64,000 bases of DNA from Tepidibacillus_B infernus (lineage in GTDB: Bacteria; Bacillota; Bacilli; Tepidibacillales; Tepidibacillaceae), in assembly GCF_048898065.1 (NCBI RefSeq), contig NZ_JBLWFI010000001.1:1302001-1366000 (forward strand), read 5' to 3'. The translations under genes were made by a program, and so were the position numbers. How positions within the stretch are numbered: position 1 is the stretch's first letter; every line of letters begins with the position of its first letter. Under the pieces are notes generated by a model. It was not told where the DNA came from and ran no database searches. It was given only the letters and a program-made list of their open reading frames with translations. Shown here piece after piece: positions 17,111 through 25,589 of this stretch.

Positions 17111-18261
17111 ATGGAAAAGAGAAATCGATACACCGCAGAATTTAAAACAAAGGTTGTGCTGGAGGTTCTACGGGAAGAGTAGACAGTCAACGAAATTGCC
17201 GGTAAATATGAGTTGAATCCGGTCATGATCAAGCAGATGGAAAGCAGAGTTTCTGGAACGAGCCCCGATGGTGTTTGGACAAGGGACGAGAGAGGTGGAG
17301 AAGCTTAAGAAAGAATACGAGTCCAAACAAGAGAATTTGGAGCAGCTGGTTGGCCAACTCACGGTTGAAGTCAACTGGCTCAAAAAAAAAAATCTGGGTT
17401 CAAATAAATCACATGACGAGCGCAAGGCGATGATGGAACGAAACCACCCTGCGATCACCATAAAGCGTCAGGCGGAACTGCTCAGCGTGAATCGCACCAG
17501 CATATACCGGCAGCCAGAGACGCGTCAGGAGAGCACAGAAAACATACAGATCATGCATGCCATCGTAAAGTGTATACGAAATATCCCTTTTTCGGTTACA
17601 GGCGCATGACGAGCAAGCTGCAGGAAATGGGCTGGTCGGTGAATCGCAAGCGTGTGCGGCGTCTGATGAAGTTGATGGGCATTCAGGCGATCTACCCGGG
17701 ACCGAACCTGAGCAAGCGATATCACGCCGAATATGTTCACCCCTACTAGTTGCGCGGTTTGATGATTGATCGCCCCAACCAGGTCTGGGGAGTCGATATC
17801 ACCTATCTGCGCATGGGGCCGGGATTCATGTATCTCTTTATCATCATCGACTGGTACAGCCGCAAGATCGTGGATTACGAGTTGTCGAGTACGCTGGAGA
17901 AAGGGTTTGTTATGACCTGCTTAAACCGGGCGCTCCATCGTTGTCAGCCAGAGATCATCAACAGTGATCAGGGCAGTCATTTTACCAATGCAGATTACCT
18001 TAACCTGTTGGAGCAGCATGGCGTCAGAGTGTCTATGGACCGCAAAGGAAGAGCAAGAGACAACAGTCGTACAGAACGTTTCTTCCGATCCTTGAAATAC
18101 GAGAATATTTATTTGAATGAGTATGAGAATCCCCGAGCATTACGAAAAGGATCACGGTATATATGACATTTTACCACACGGAGCGTCCGCATCAATCGCT
18201 AGGTTACGCCAAGCCTGATCAAGTGTATGCCGGAACCGTCATTTTGAAAAAAGCTTCTTGA
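17111..18261 (+). pseudogene. IS3-family transposase (orfA-orfB), disrupted
   Basis: OrfA begins MEKRNRYTAEFKTKVVLEVL, then hits an in-frame TAG where the family has Gln before TVNEIAGKYELNP, and a frameshift follows at about 17235; the coiled-coil part continues in another frame (TREVEKLKKEYESKQENL). OrfB carries HPAITIKRQAELLSVNRTSIYR, shifts frame near 17600, has a TAG at 17747 and a final shift near 18165. All three acidic residues of the rve/DDE domain are still readable: Asp in WGVDITYL, Asp in NSDQGSHF and Glu in RTERFFRSLKYE. The C-terminal TERPHQSLGYAKPDQVY is also recognisable. At least four lesions make this a clear pseudogene. Confidence 0.88.
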
Positions 18262-18290
18262 TGAGTATGGTCGGAGGTACAAAGATCATC

Positions 18291-18406
18291 GTAGACGGCT
18301 TTACATGGAGGGCGGGCATGATAGGCTGGCTCGCCACGCGATGGAAGGTTTCCCACATCGCCCTATCGTGAAAACTCATGCCCGCAGAGGCTCCATGTCA
18401 AGCCGA
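18291..18406. repeat. Long imperfect hairpin inside the IS3 element
   Basis: The segment starting GACGGCTTTACATGGAG and continuing to GCGGGCATGATAGG is matched in reverse complement by CCTATCG...CATGCCCGC...CTCCATGTCAAGCCG. It lies between the transposase stop and the right end, where IS3 elements normally have little sequence. Confidence 0.6.
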
Positions 18407-18767
18407 CGGCCTCCCAGAACAAAGAGCCCCTTTTGTTCATTCTGGCTCGTTTTGATATAAGTATCACCCATTTCAGACGAAGGAGGACATAACTTATTTT
18501 TTCTTAATTTGTGTCTTGACAACGGGGGGCATTACAGATTGGCGGTGGCTAATTCAAGCTGCCGCCAAGTCTTGATCACAGAAAAAATAAACCACAGCGG
18601 TAATATGTCAAGGGGTTGATCCATGAAAATTGGAAATTAATTTTGTAAAATCACCAATTTCCTCTAAAAAAGGGTACATCAAATAAAACTCACCATTAAT
18701 CTGAATTTTCAAACACATTTTATGTTCTAAGTGAGTGGAAAATAAGGAAGAAGTTGGTCGAAATAAA

Positions 18768-20003
18768 TCATTTCCTCCTCTCAGGTGGTGTGTACAATTG
18801 ATTGGTGCTTAGTAGCGAGTACACCAATCGTACCAATTTTCTTGCGGTAAGGACGATGGCTCTTTTGTGCTTATGCTTAGGTACTTCATTGTATTTCTTC
18901 TCGTAAAAGGTTTTGTATTCTGAGTCGTGTTTCCGAACACTTTCAGTAGCCTGGATAAGATAGTACCGAAGGTACTTGTTTCCCGAGTGGATCCTTTTAG
19001 TATCTTCAGCTTCAAAATCACCGGATTGATGCTGACTCCATACCAAACCTGCATATTTTGCAAGAGCATGGTGGTTCTTAAAGCGTTCAATCCCTGCGAT
19101 CTCAGCAATGATTCCAGCTGCAAATACAGGGCCAATCCCTTTAACAGAAGTTAAGGTCTCAGGAATCCCTTTCATTAACTTGGCGATCTCTTTATCCAGT
19201 CGTTTTACTTCAGCCTCCATGTGTTTAATCACACTCAGAGTAACGGATAGAGAGATGTTGACGGGATCCTCCATCACTTTATTTAATCTATAGGAAGATC
19301 GAGCGATTTTCTGTAGATATTTAGCGATCTCTTCAGGGTTGCCAAAACGATTTTTACCATGTTCTTTTAGGAAATCAATGAGTTCTTCGATGGACATGGA
19401 AACAATTTGCTCAGGTTCTAACTCTTGAATAACAGCTAGGCATGTGCTGCCAAATGTATCCGAGAATGGGTTATCTTGACGTATTCCACTAAACTTCAAA
19501 AAGACTTGATTTAAAAAATATGTCTTATCTCTGGTAATGTTTTTCATGAGGTGGAATCGTGTTCGGGTTAACCGCTGCAACGCTTCATATTGAATGGTAT
19601 CTTTCATTTCATTAGGAAGTCGATTAAAACGCAGATGGTCTGCAATAACCCAGGCATCGATTCGGTCGTTCTTTGGCAGAGTATCATATCCCTTTTTAAA
19701 GCGGGCGACCTTTCTTGCATTCAAGACGTAGATTTGAGCATTTAATTTCGGTTCGTACCCTTCCAATTGATCGTTTAAGTAATGAGCGAGGTGCCATCCA
19801 AGGTTTGATGTGGCTTCCAAACCAATTTGAAGATGTTGGCTATTCGTCTTCTCTGAGGTTGCTAAGATTTTTCTGATCAGGGTGTCTGCCCCGGTTTGAT
19901 CATTAGACACAGAAAAGGATGTCAAGGATCTTCCCTCCGCATCCATGAATTGTACATGGTGGGAGCGCAAGCTTACGTCTATACCAACTAGCATTTTCGA
20001 CAT
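18768..20003 (-). CDS. IS110-family transposase (DEDD, bridge-RNA type)
   Basis: Intact site-specific recombinase of 411 residues. The N-terminal RuvC-like DEDD domain shows VGIDVSLRSHHVQF, GLEATSNLGWHLA and KNDRIDAWVIADHL. The C-terminal transposase_20 domain shows LTSVKGIGPVFAAGIIAEI, then KYAGLVWSQHQSGDF, with the catalytic-serine segment HSGNKYLRYYLIQATES. The frame opens earlier, but GGAGGTGATCCT places the start at the ATG at 20003. IS110 enzymes are guided by a bridge/seek RNA encoded in the element's non-coding end; the long gene-free stretch upstream (20004-20823) fits that role. The element is probably active as far as its protein is concerned. Confidence 0.9.
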   Translation of the reverse strand: MSKMLVGIDVSLRSHHVQFMDAEGRSLTSFSVSNDQTGADTLIRKILATSEKTNSQHLQIGLEATSNLGWHLAHYLNDQLEGYEPKLNAQIYVLNARKVARFKKGYDTLPKNDRIDAWVIADHLRFNRLPNEMKDTIQYEALQRLTRTRFHLMKNITRDKTYFLNQVFLKFSGIRQDNPFSDTFGSTCLAVIQELEPEQIVSMSIEELIDFLKEHGKNRFGNPEEIAKYLQKIARSSYRLNKVMEDPVNISLSVTLSVIKHMEAEVKRLDKEIAKLMKGIPETLTSVKGIGPVFAAGIIAEIAGIERFKNHHALAKYAGLVWSQHQSGDFEAEDTKRIHSGNKYLRYYLIQATESVRKHDSEYKTFYEKKYNEVPKHKHKRAIVLTARKLVRLVYSLLSTNQLYTPPERRK

Positions 20004-20823
20004 AGGATCACCTCCAGTACAACGAATAATCAAACGATTCTCAGACCTGGGTGCCCATGGGAACCACCTGGAACAGCCTCGTCATCAGCACTCATCTTTC
20101 ATCAAGCACAATTACGGGCGCTACTCCCTCTTCATGAAAGGGGTGCAAACAGCGGTTAGAAAATCAATGGTGGATCATGGGTAGCAGGCTTTAATAGCAG
20201 TACCTTAATGGTCCGCAAGGAGGAAAAGAAATATCCTGAGAAAAGCTTGTCGATCCCATTGTCCCACAGGCAAGTCTGAGTTTCTATTAAAAAATGGTTC
20301 CAATTGCGATGCGTGATGACACATCCGGAACCATTACCATATGGAGTTGTAAAAGGGCATAACAAAGTAAACCGTTAGTGTTTTTAACGATCAGATAAAA
20401 TCAATCTTTTTGATGAAATAACCCGCCACCCTTGACCTAAGCCTTGTGCCCACGGTTTGAGTATCCAGGGCTGGGATAAATAATCCCCTACTTGGGGCAC
20501 CCAACCTACCGAAGTGTACCATGGGCAACGATACTAAGCCGCTGCTGTGTGGGTCCCTGAACCCTTCACATCATCAGCTAAGTATCGTAAGGCTACGGTC
20601 AATGGGCAAGCAGCTAACGCTGTGGCTTCCTCATCCCGCAGGGATGAAAAAAGGGTAAAACAAAAACTAAATCTGGGATGAGAAAGCTCACAGGCTAACT
20701 CATTTTATTAAAAACGACAGAATCGATTCTGGAAATTCTTCAAGAGCAATTCCAGTTGTCCGGATCAACTGGATATTGCCTTAAAATAAGCTTATAAACT
20801 AATTATACGAGGAGGTTTAGAAT
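20004..20823. other. 820-bp gene-free structured region upstream of the IS110 transposase
   Basis: No coding frame is supported here. The part nearest the transposase should contain the element's left end and its bridge RNA, if the IS110 organisation holds. Visible structure: AATGGTTCC / GGAACCATT with an inner GAT-GTG / CAC-ATC stem at 20294-20336; CCCC-TACTT-GGGG at about 20482; CATCCC-GCA-GGGATG at about 20632; TCCAGTTG / CAACTGGA at about 20753-20775. The last hairpin and AGGAGGTTTAG lead directly into the next gene, so the promoter and leader of the five-gene cluster must lie at the right-hand end. The true border of the insertion sequence was not found. Confidence 0.5.
20290..20340 (-). 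ncRNA. Candidate part of an IS110 bridge RNA (stem-loop)
   Basis: A 9-bp perfect stem AATGGTTCC / GGAACCATT encloses a second short stem, about 290 bases before the transposase start and within the distance where IS110 left ends encode the guide RNA. Only position and structure support this; the recognition loops were not identified. Confidence 0.3.
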
Positions 20824-22305
20824 ATGAAAATAGGTTTTTTAGGTCACAATGGGTTTGCTTTAGGGGATATGGATAACCCTGTATTAGTAGATCCGATATT
20901 ATTGCCAAAATACGGAGATGAGTATAATCCGAGTGCTGTAGAAATTTATCCTCCAAGGAAGATTAATTTAGATCAACTTCCAAACATTTCAGCTGTCATT
21001 ATAAGTCACGAACATTCAGATCATTTTCATCTACCAACATTAAATTTACTTGATCGAAAAGTTCCCATAGTTGTGGGGCCGACAATGATTGATTCAGTCA
21101 TAGAGTATATTAATAAATTGGGCTTTCGCGTCCGGCGCTTAGAATTTGGTAAAGAAGAACAGTTTGGTTCAGTTCTTGTGACACTTTATCCACCTGATCC
21201 TGAAACGGTTTTATGGGAAAGTAGGGTTAGCCAAATTTATGTACGGGATATCGAGCAACCAACTGAAGGAGGAATTTACCTTTGTATTGATGCAATACTT
21301 TCTCCTATGTTTCACGATGATGTAAATAGCGGAAAGATTCCAAAGCCGCGTGTTATTGCAGTAAGCAATAACTCCCAAATTACTCCTGATGGGGTTTTTG
21401 GTTCATTAGATAATATGCGAGATGAATTTTATTCGGAAGGAGCTGTCCCAAAAAAAGGGTTTGTAGCACTTGATATTCTCCATGAGCTCCTTGTGTCATC
21501 TATTGAAAATGCACCTTCATTGCGTGGTTCTAACTTTTTAATCTGTGGAGGTGGCTTTCTTAAAGACTATGATGAAATGGGTCCTTTCCCTTATTCAGAG
21601 CAACATAATTTAGCAGAAATTGCATCGAAATTAACAAGATTTATAAATGTACTTGGTCCACTCCCCGGTGACATTCTCTCATTGAAAGACAACCTTGTTA
21701 TGAAAACAGATAATCTATCATGGTTAAAATTAGATCAAAATCTGTTTCAACAATTAATTACGAAGCGCGAGAAATTTATTAAATCTAAAAAGTCAATTCC
21801 TATGAAGTCTGTTTTATTTGCACCTACCTATGAATCTGAACAAGAAGCACTAAAAATTATAGAGTCCGAACTAGCCCTTATTGCTCAATCTATTTTACTA
21901 TCTTCAATTGGTAAGGAACTAATTTTATTAGGTCAACATAAAAACCTAGGTTCTTCAAGATTTTTGATACAAGTTTTATGTAGTCACTCTAAAGATCAAT
22001 CCTGGGAACTCGACATTTCAGAAGGTATGTTTCTACCTACTAATACTTTGGAATTTTCAAAAGCAATAGAAAAGTATCCTTTTGGAATTGTAATAAGCGC
22101 TGTCGACTTTGCAGCGGTCATTACTGGAAAGCTGCAAATCTGGGATGTAGCTGGGGTTGCAATGAGGTCATGGTATCAAGGTAATTTACTCTTATCACCA
22201 GTAGCTTTATTCTATAACCTATATGGTGAACATACTCGCCCAGATATTGCTCTTGACGTTTATAATAAACAAATAGAAAAGTTACTTGGAAAGGTGATGA
22301 TTTGA
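20824..22305 (+). CDS. Metallo-beta-lactamase-fold hydrolase, UlaG-like, with C-terminal extension (first of a pair)
   Basis: 493 residues. The N-terminal half is an MBL domain of the UlaG/lactonase type: GFLGHNGFALGDMDNPVLVDP at the start and the metal motif SHEHSDHFHLPTL with H62, H64, D66 and H67 all present. The second half (from ~300) is not a domain I can name. It ends with a conserved stretch FGIVISAVDFAAVITGKLQIW followed by SWYQ, LLLSPVALFYNLY and RPDIALDVY, which reappears in the next gene. First gene of a five-gene run with overlaps throughout. AGGAGGTTTAGAAT precedes ATG. It probably hydrolyses or handles a small molecule made or exported by the cluster; the substrate is unknown. 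Confidence 0.78.
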   Translation: MKIGFLGHNGFALGDMDNPVLVDPILLPKYGDEYNPSAVEIYPPRKINLDQLPNISAVIISHEHSDHFHLPTLNLLDRKVPIVVGPTMIDSVIEYINKLGFRVRRLEFGKEEQFGSVLVTLYPPDPETVLWESRVSQIYVRDIEQPTEGGIYLCIDAILSPMFHDDVNSGKIPKPRVIAVSNNSQITPDGVFGSLDNMRDEFYSEGAVPKKGFVALDILHELLVSSIENAPSLRGSNFLICGGGFLKDYDEMGPFPYSEQHNLAEIASKLTRFINVLGPLPGDILSLKDNLVMKTDNLSWLKLDQNLFQQLITKREKFIKSKKSIPMKSVLFAPTYESEQEALKIIESELALIAQSILLSSIGKELILLGQHKNLGSSRFLIQVLCSHSKDQSWELDISEGMFLPTNTLEFSKAIEKYPFGIVISAVDFAAVITGKLQIWDVAGVAMRSWYQGNLLLSPVALFYNLYGEHTRPDIALDVYNKQIEKLLGKVMI

Positions 22306-23720
22306 TGACACGGTCTGTAGTATATATTGGGCACCAGTCATGGTTAATAGACATTGACGGAACAAGGATCCTTGTCGACCCAGTCTTAACACAGTCATTT
22401 GGCCATAATGAGAAACTTCGTTTTGAAATCTTTCCTAATCGATTGGTTTATACAGACAAAATGCCAAAAATAGATGCCATAGTGATTACTAACGAACATC
22501 TGGATCACTTTCATCCCCCGTCACTACGCATGATTTCAAAAAATATACCTATATTTATGCCTGAGTTAATGCCAAAAGTTTGTATACGTGAAGCAAATCA
22601 AATTGGCTATCAAGTTCAATTACTTCGTCACGGACAAAAGGTAAATGTTAAGAATACAATAATCCAGTTATTCCAAGGTTCAAACATCGTACCGGTATGG
22701 GAAAGTAGAGCTGCCAGTCTATACATTGAATCCGTTCATGGAAATGAGGGCATCTTTATACAATCAGATACCATCATTGACCATGCCGCTGCTATTTCAT
22801 GTAAACCTGATATCTTTATAGTAACACATAATGGTCAAATCCCTCCAAATAATAATTTGGGAGCATGGGATAACTTATTGCCTATCCCTAGTGATCAACC
22901 AATCGAAACTACAGGAATTCAGCTTTTACAAGAAATTCTTGACCAAAGTTATCAACTTTTTCCTAATGCCCAATGGATATTATTTAGTGGAAGTGGCTAT
23001 CAACAAAAACCAAAAAAACATGGTCGTTTTCTTTGGTCTGATTATCGTGAACTAGAATATATATTAAACTCATTACGTATAAGTGGTCCTCAAACGGTTG
23101 GATTACTACCTGGTGAATTAGCAGATTTTAGTTCAGAACTTAAACGTCTCTCTGTAGATTGGATAAATATAATCAACGACTACCAAGAAAATAATGTAGA
23201 ATGGGTGACTTTACAAACAATATCCGATTTGCCAGCTATTTTTGATCAAATAGTGTCATCTGAACAAAAAAATCTTATTATAAGTGAAATTGAACGTATG
23301 ACTCAATTACTCCTTATATCATCACTTGGTCACTACATGATTAGTACAAATTATTTTCTTGATCGACCAGTTGGCCCACATCGATTTGCAATTTATCTTC
23401 GTAATTATCATGGTATACAAAGAGATGCTGTTCTTGCTTTAAATATAAATAAAGCTAAATTTGAATGGGTCGATTTAAGTTTAAAAGAAGTGCTATATCA
23501 AATTCCATACGGAATTGATGTTAATGCTTCTGATCTGTGCGCAGTTTTTGAAGGACGTATTCATATATGGGAATTAGCAACCAGCAGAATGAGGCAATGG
23601 TACTTATGTCCTAAATTTGATAGTCCGGTAGCTTTTCTTTATAGCTTATATAGTGAACAACTTCGCCCTGACCTAGCCGAAAAACTATATAAAAACTTAA
23701 GTATGGTACAAGTAAAATGA
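22305..23720 (+). CDS. Metallo-beta-lactamase-fold protein, paralogue with a changed metal site
   Basis: 471 residues, colinear with the preceding gene: YIGHQSWLIDIDGTRILVDP at the N-terminus and EGRIHIWELATSRMRQWY, SPVAFLYSLYSEQLRPDLAEKLY at the C-terminus. The metal motif reads TNEHLDHFHPPSL: the first His of HxHxDH is Asn63, while H65, D67 and H68 remain. It could bind one metal, act on a different substrate, or serve as a non-catalytic partner of its neighbour. A TTG precedes in frame at 22302, but the ATG at 22305 fits AAGGTGATG better and shares its first base with the last of the previous stop, indicating tight coupling. Confidence 0.75.
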   Translation: MTRSVVYIGHQSWLIDIDGTRILVDPVLTQSFGHNEKLRFEIFPNRLVYTDKMPKIDAIVITNEHLDHFHPPSLRMISKNIPIFMPELMPKVCIREANQIGYQVQLLRHGQKVNVKNTIIQLFQGSNIVPVWESRAASLYIESVHGNEGIFIQSDTIIDHAAAISCKPDIFIVTHNGQIPPNNNLGAWDNLLPIPSDQPIETTGIQLLQEILDQSYQLFPNAQWILFSGSGYQQKPKKHGRFLWSDYRELEYILNSLRISGPQTVGLLPGELADFSSELKRLSVDWINIINDYQENNVEWVTLQTISDLPAIFDQIVSSEQKNLIISEIERMTQLLLISSLGHYMISTNYFLDRPVGPHRFAIYLRNYHGIQRDAVLALNINKAKFEWVDLSLKEVLYQIPYGIDVNASDLCAVFEGRIHIWELATSRMRQWYLCPKFDSPVAFLYSLYSEQLRPDLAEKLYKNLSMVQVK

Positions 23721-24304
23721 AAATTGCTGTTGGCGGCCCACCCGGTTCTGGAAAAAGTACTATATCTTTTTTACTTTCAGAATGGTTAACACTACCGGTT
23801 TACTCACTTGATGATTATAGAGAAAAGTCTTACCAACAATGGGGGTATTCACCCAAAACTGCGGAATCGATATTAAAACAAAAAGGGGCATTAGCATTAC
23901 ATCATTATGAGAGTAAATTTGAGCTAAGGGCATTGGAACATATTTTAAAATTGAATAAGTCATTTATCATTGACCTTAGTGGTGGTGTACTATTTCAGCA
24001 TGGTATAAAAAACAAAAGGAGATTATATGTTGCCCTTACAAAGATTAATCTTTTACTACTGGCTTCACCTACCAAAAATGGCTTAAATAATGCAATTAAT
24101 ATATTAAAAGACCGTATTGAAAAAAGAGAAAACGGTTGTGAATATGTAGATCACTGGATTAAATTTGGAGGAATAGATTTTTTACGTAAGATAGTCAATA
24201 TTACTTTGGATATTTCTAAAAAAAATAATGTTATTTATATCGATACTGAGAATTTTGAAGAGAATTTTTTATTAGAAACATTGCAGTTATTCTTTAAAGA
24301 ATAA
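23717..24304 (+). CDS. P-loop kinase, shikimate/adenylate-kinase-like
   Basis: 195 residues. The Walker A is GGPPGSGKSTISFLLSEWL at residues 7-25, followed by LDDYREKSY, the place where small-molecule kinases of this fold bind substrate. FIIDLSGGVLF around residue 88 resembles the GGG loop of shikimate kinase. The lid arginine region is ILKDRIEKRENG. The start ATG overlaps the previous stop (ATGA). Chromosomal shikimate kinase would not be expected in such a cluster, so it more likely phosphorylates a pathway intermediate or the finished compound, for example for self-protection; that is inference. Confidence 0.7.
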   Translation: MKIAVGGPPGSGKSTISFLLSEWLTLPVYSLDDYREKSYQQWGYSPKTAESILKQKGALALHHYESKFELRALEHILKLNKSFIIDLSGGVLFQHGIKNKRRLYVALTKINLLLLASPTKNGLNNAINILKDRIEKRENGCEYVDHWIKFGGIDFLRKIVNITLDISKKNNVIYIDTENFEENFLLETLQLFFKE

Positions 24305-24350
24305 AAATTTATAGTTATCCCATTGAACGATAATTGGAGGAAATCATGTA

Positions 24351-25589
24351 ATGCTGAACAGCCTCATCCATCTAATACAACCACTCAAGAATAAAACTTT
24401 TCGGCGACTTTGGGTAGGTCAATTTTTAAATGTATCTGGTGATGCTATTTTTGGAGTTGCTATAGGATTAGTATTATTAAAAAGAGCACATCCTTCACAA
24501 GATTTAGGGCTTCTTCTAGGTACATTAGCCGTTGGATCAACTGTATCACTAATTCTTGGAGGTGTCCTAGCTGACAGATTTCGTAAAAGCAGGGTACTCA
24601 TTACTTCTGATATTCTTCGACTATTTGGAGTATTGGAGATAATATTTTTAAGTCACAATGCCTCTCTTCCCTTATTAAGTTTGTTTGGTTTATTAATAGG
24701 AATAGGCGAAGGAATATATCGCCCAACATATGCTGCATTGATTCCTGAAATAGTCGATAAAGAGGAAATTAGGGCAGCAAGTGGTTTACGTTCAGCTACA
24801 AATCGCGTAGGGACAATTATTGGGGCAGCTTTAGGAGGGGTTTTATCCTCATTTGCAAATCCAATAATTGCACTTTGGTTAGACGCAGCTACATTTACTA
24901 TTAGCATAATCATTCTTTTGTTAATTCCTGATTCTATAAAAGAAAAGAATAAAAAAGAAAATTTGTTAAAATCATCAATAAGTGCTTTTTCATATGTAGT
25001 TTCTAAACCATGGATAGGCGCAATTATTATTCAGGGAATGCTACAAGTTGCATTTGTTGTAGCACCTGTAACAATTCTTTTACCATTAGTTTTTGGCAAC
25101 AAACATCCTGAGCTTTATGGAATCACTCTTTCATTAGAAGCTATTGGAGCCTTTATTGGTTCACTTGTTGGGGCTAGCTTTAACACTTCTCGTCAGGGAC
25201 TCTACGCAATGATTGCCTTAATGTTACAGGCCCCTCAGCTTATTATACTAGCAACTGGGTACTACGATTGGCTATTATTACCAGCTGGTTTTTTGACTGG
25301 TTTTGGATTATCTGTATTTGGTGTAATATGGATGACATCCCTTCAACTTACAACACCTAGGGAAAAATTAGGACGTGTCCTTTCTATTGATGCACTCGGT
25401 AACTCCGTAATCTCTCCAGTAGGTTTCATTATAGTTGGACATTATATACCTATACTAGGTTTTAAGATTGTTGCATGGATAGCTTTAGGTGTATTAATTT
25501 TAACAATTTTAGGATCTCTATTAGTTCCTGGTGTGATACACTTTGGTAATAAAAAGATTAGTTCTAATATTGGAGGAAACCATGTTTAA
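24351..25589 (+). CDS. MFS exporter of the cluster
   Basis: 412 residues, twelve membrane helices. The N-terminus LKNKTFRRLWVGQFLNVSGDAIFGVAIGL, with GGVLADRFRKSRVLI as loop motif and GIYRPTYAALIPEIV, matches the MFS_3-type efflux group. Its position between a kinase and a peptidase, all in one direction, suggests it exports the product of the cluster. It is 46 bases after the kinase gene, with TTGGAGGAAATCATGTA before ATG. It overlaps the peptidase gene by 8 bases. Confidence 0.78.
   Translation: MLNSLIHLIQPLKNKTFRRLWVGQFLNVSGDAIFGVAIGLVLLKRAHPSQDLGLLLGTLAVGSTVSLILGGVLADRFRKSRVLITSDILRLFGVLEIIFLSHNASLPLLSLFGLLIGIGEGIYRPTYAALIPEIVDKEEIRAASGLRSATNRVGTIIGAALGGVLSSFANPIIALWLDAATFTISIIILLLIPDSIKEKNKKENLLKSSISAFSYVVSKPWIGAIIIQGMLQVAFVVAPVTILLPLVFGNKHPELYGITLSLEAIGAFIGSLVGASFNTSRQGLYAMIALMLQAPQLIILATGYYDWLLLPAGFLTGFGLSVFGVIWMTSLQLTTPREKLGRVLSIDALGNSVISPVGFIIVGHYIPILGFKIVAWIALGVLILTILGSLLVPGVIHFGNKKISSNIGGNHV

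Larger units (their letters stand above)
17056..18534 (+). mobile_element. Degenerate IS3-family insertion sequence
   Basis: Element of ~1.48 kb bounded by imperfect 26-bp inverted repeats at 17056-17081 (starts TAATGAACCC, ends GACACAA) and 18509-18534; 18 of 26 positions agree. Inside are broken orfA and orfB of an IS3-type transposase, then ~250 bases with a long imperfect hairpin before the right end. Base composition is visibly more GC-rich than the surrounding genes, which supports recent transfer from another lineage. I could not see a convincing target-site duplication, so the exact ends are tentative. It has no intact transposase and cannot move by itself. Confidence 0.75.

Noticed and set aside
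18608..18718. Minus-strand 36-codon open frame starting MCLKIQINGEFYLMYPF between the IS3 and IS110 elements
   Set aside because: No ribosome binding site and no recognisable family; possibly a fragment of a disrupted gene, but not enough to annotate.
20340..20720. Possible T-box or known riboswitch in front of the MBL cluster
   Set aside because: Several hairpins but no T-box AGGGTGGNACCGCG or other known conserved core was found.
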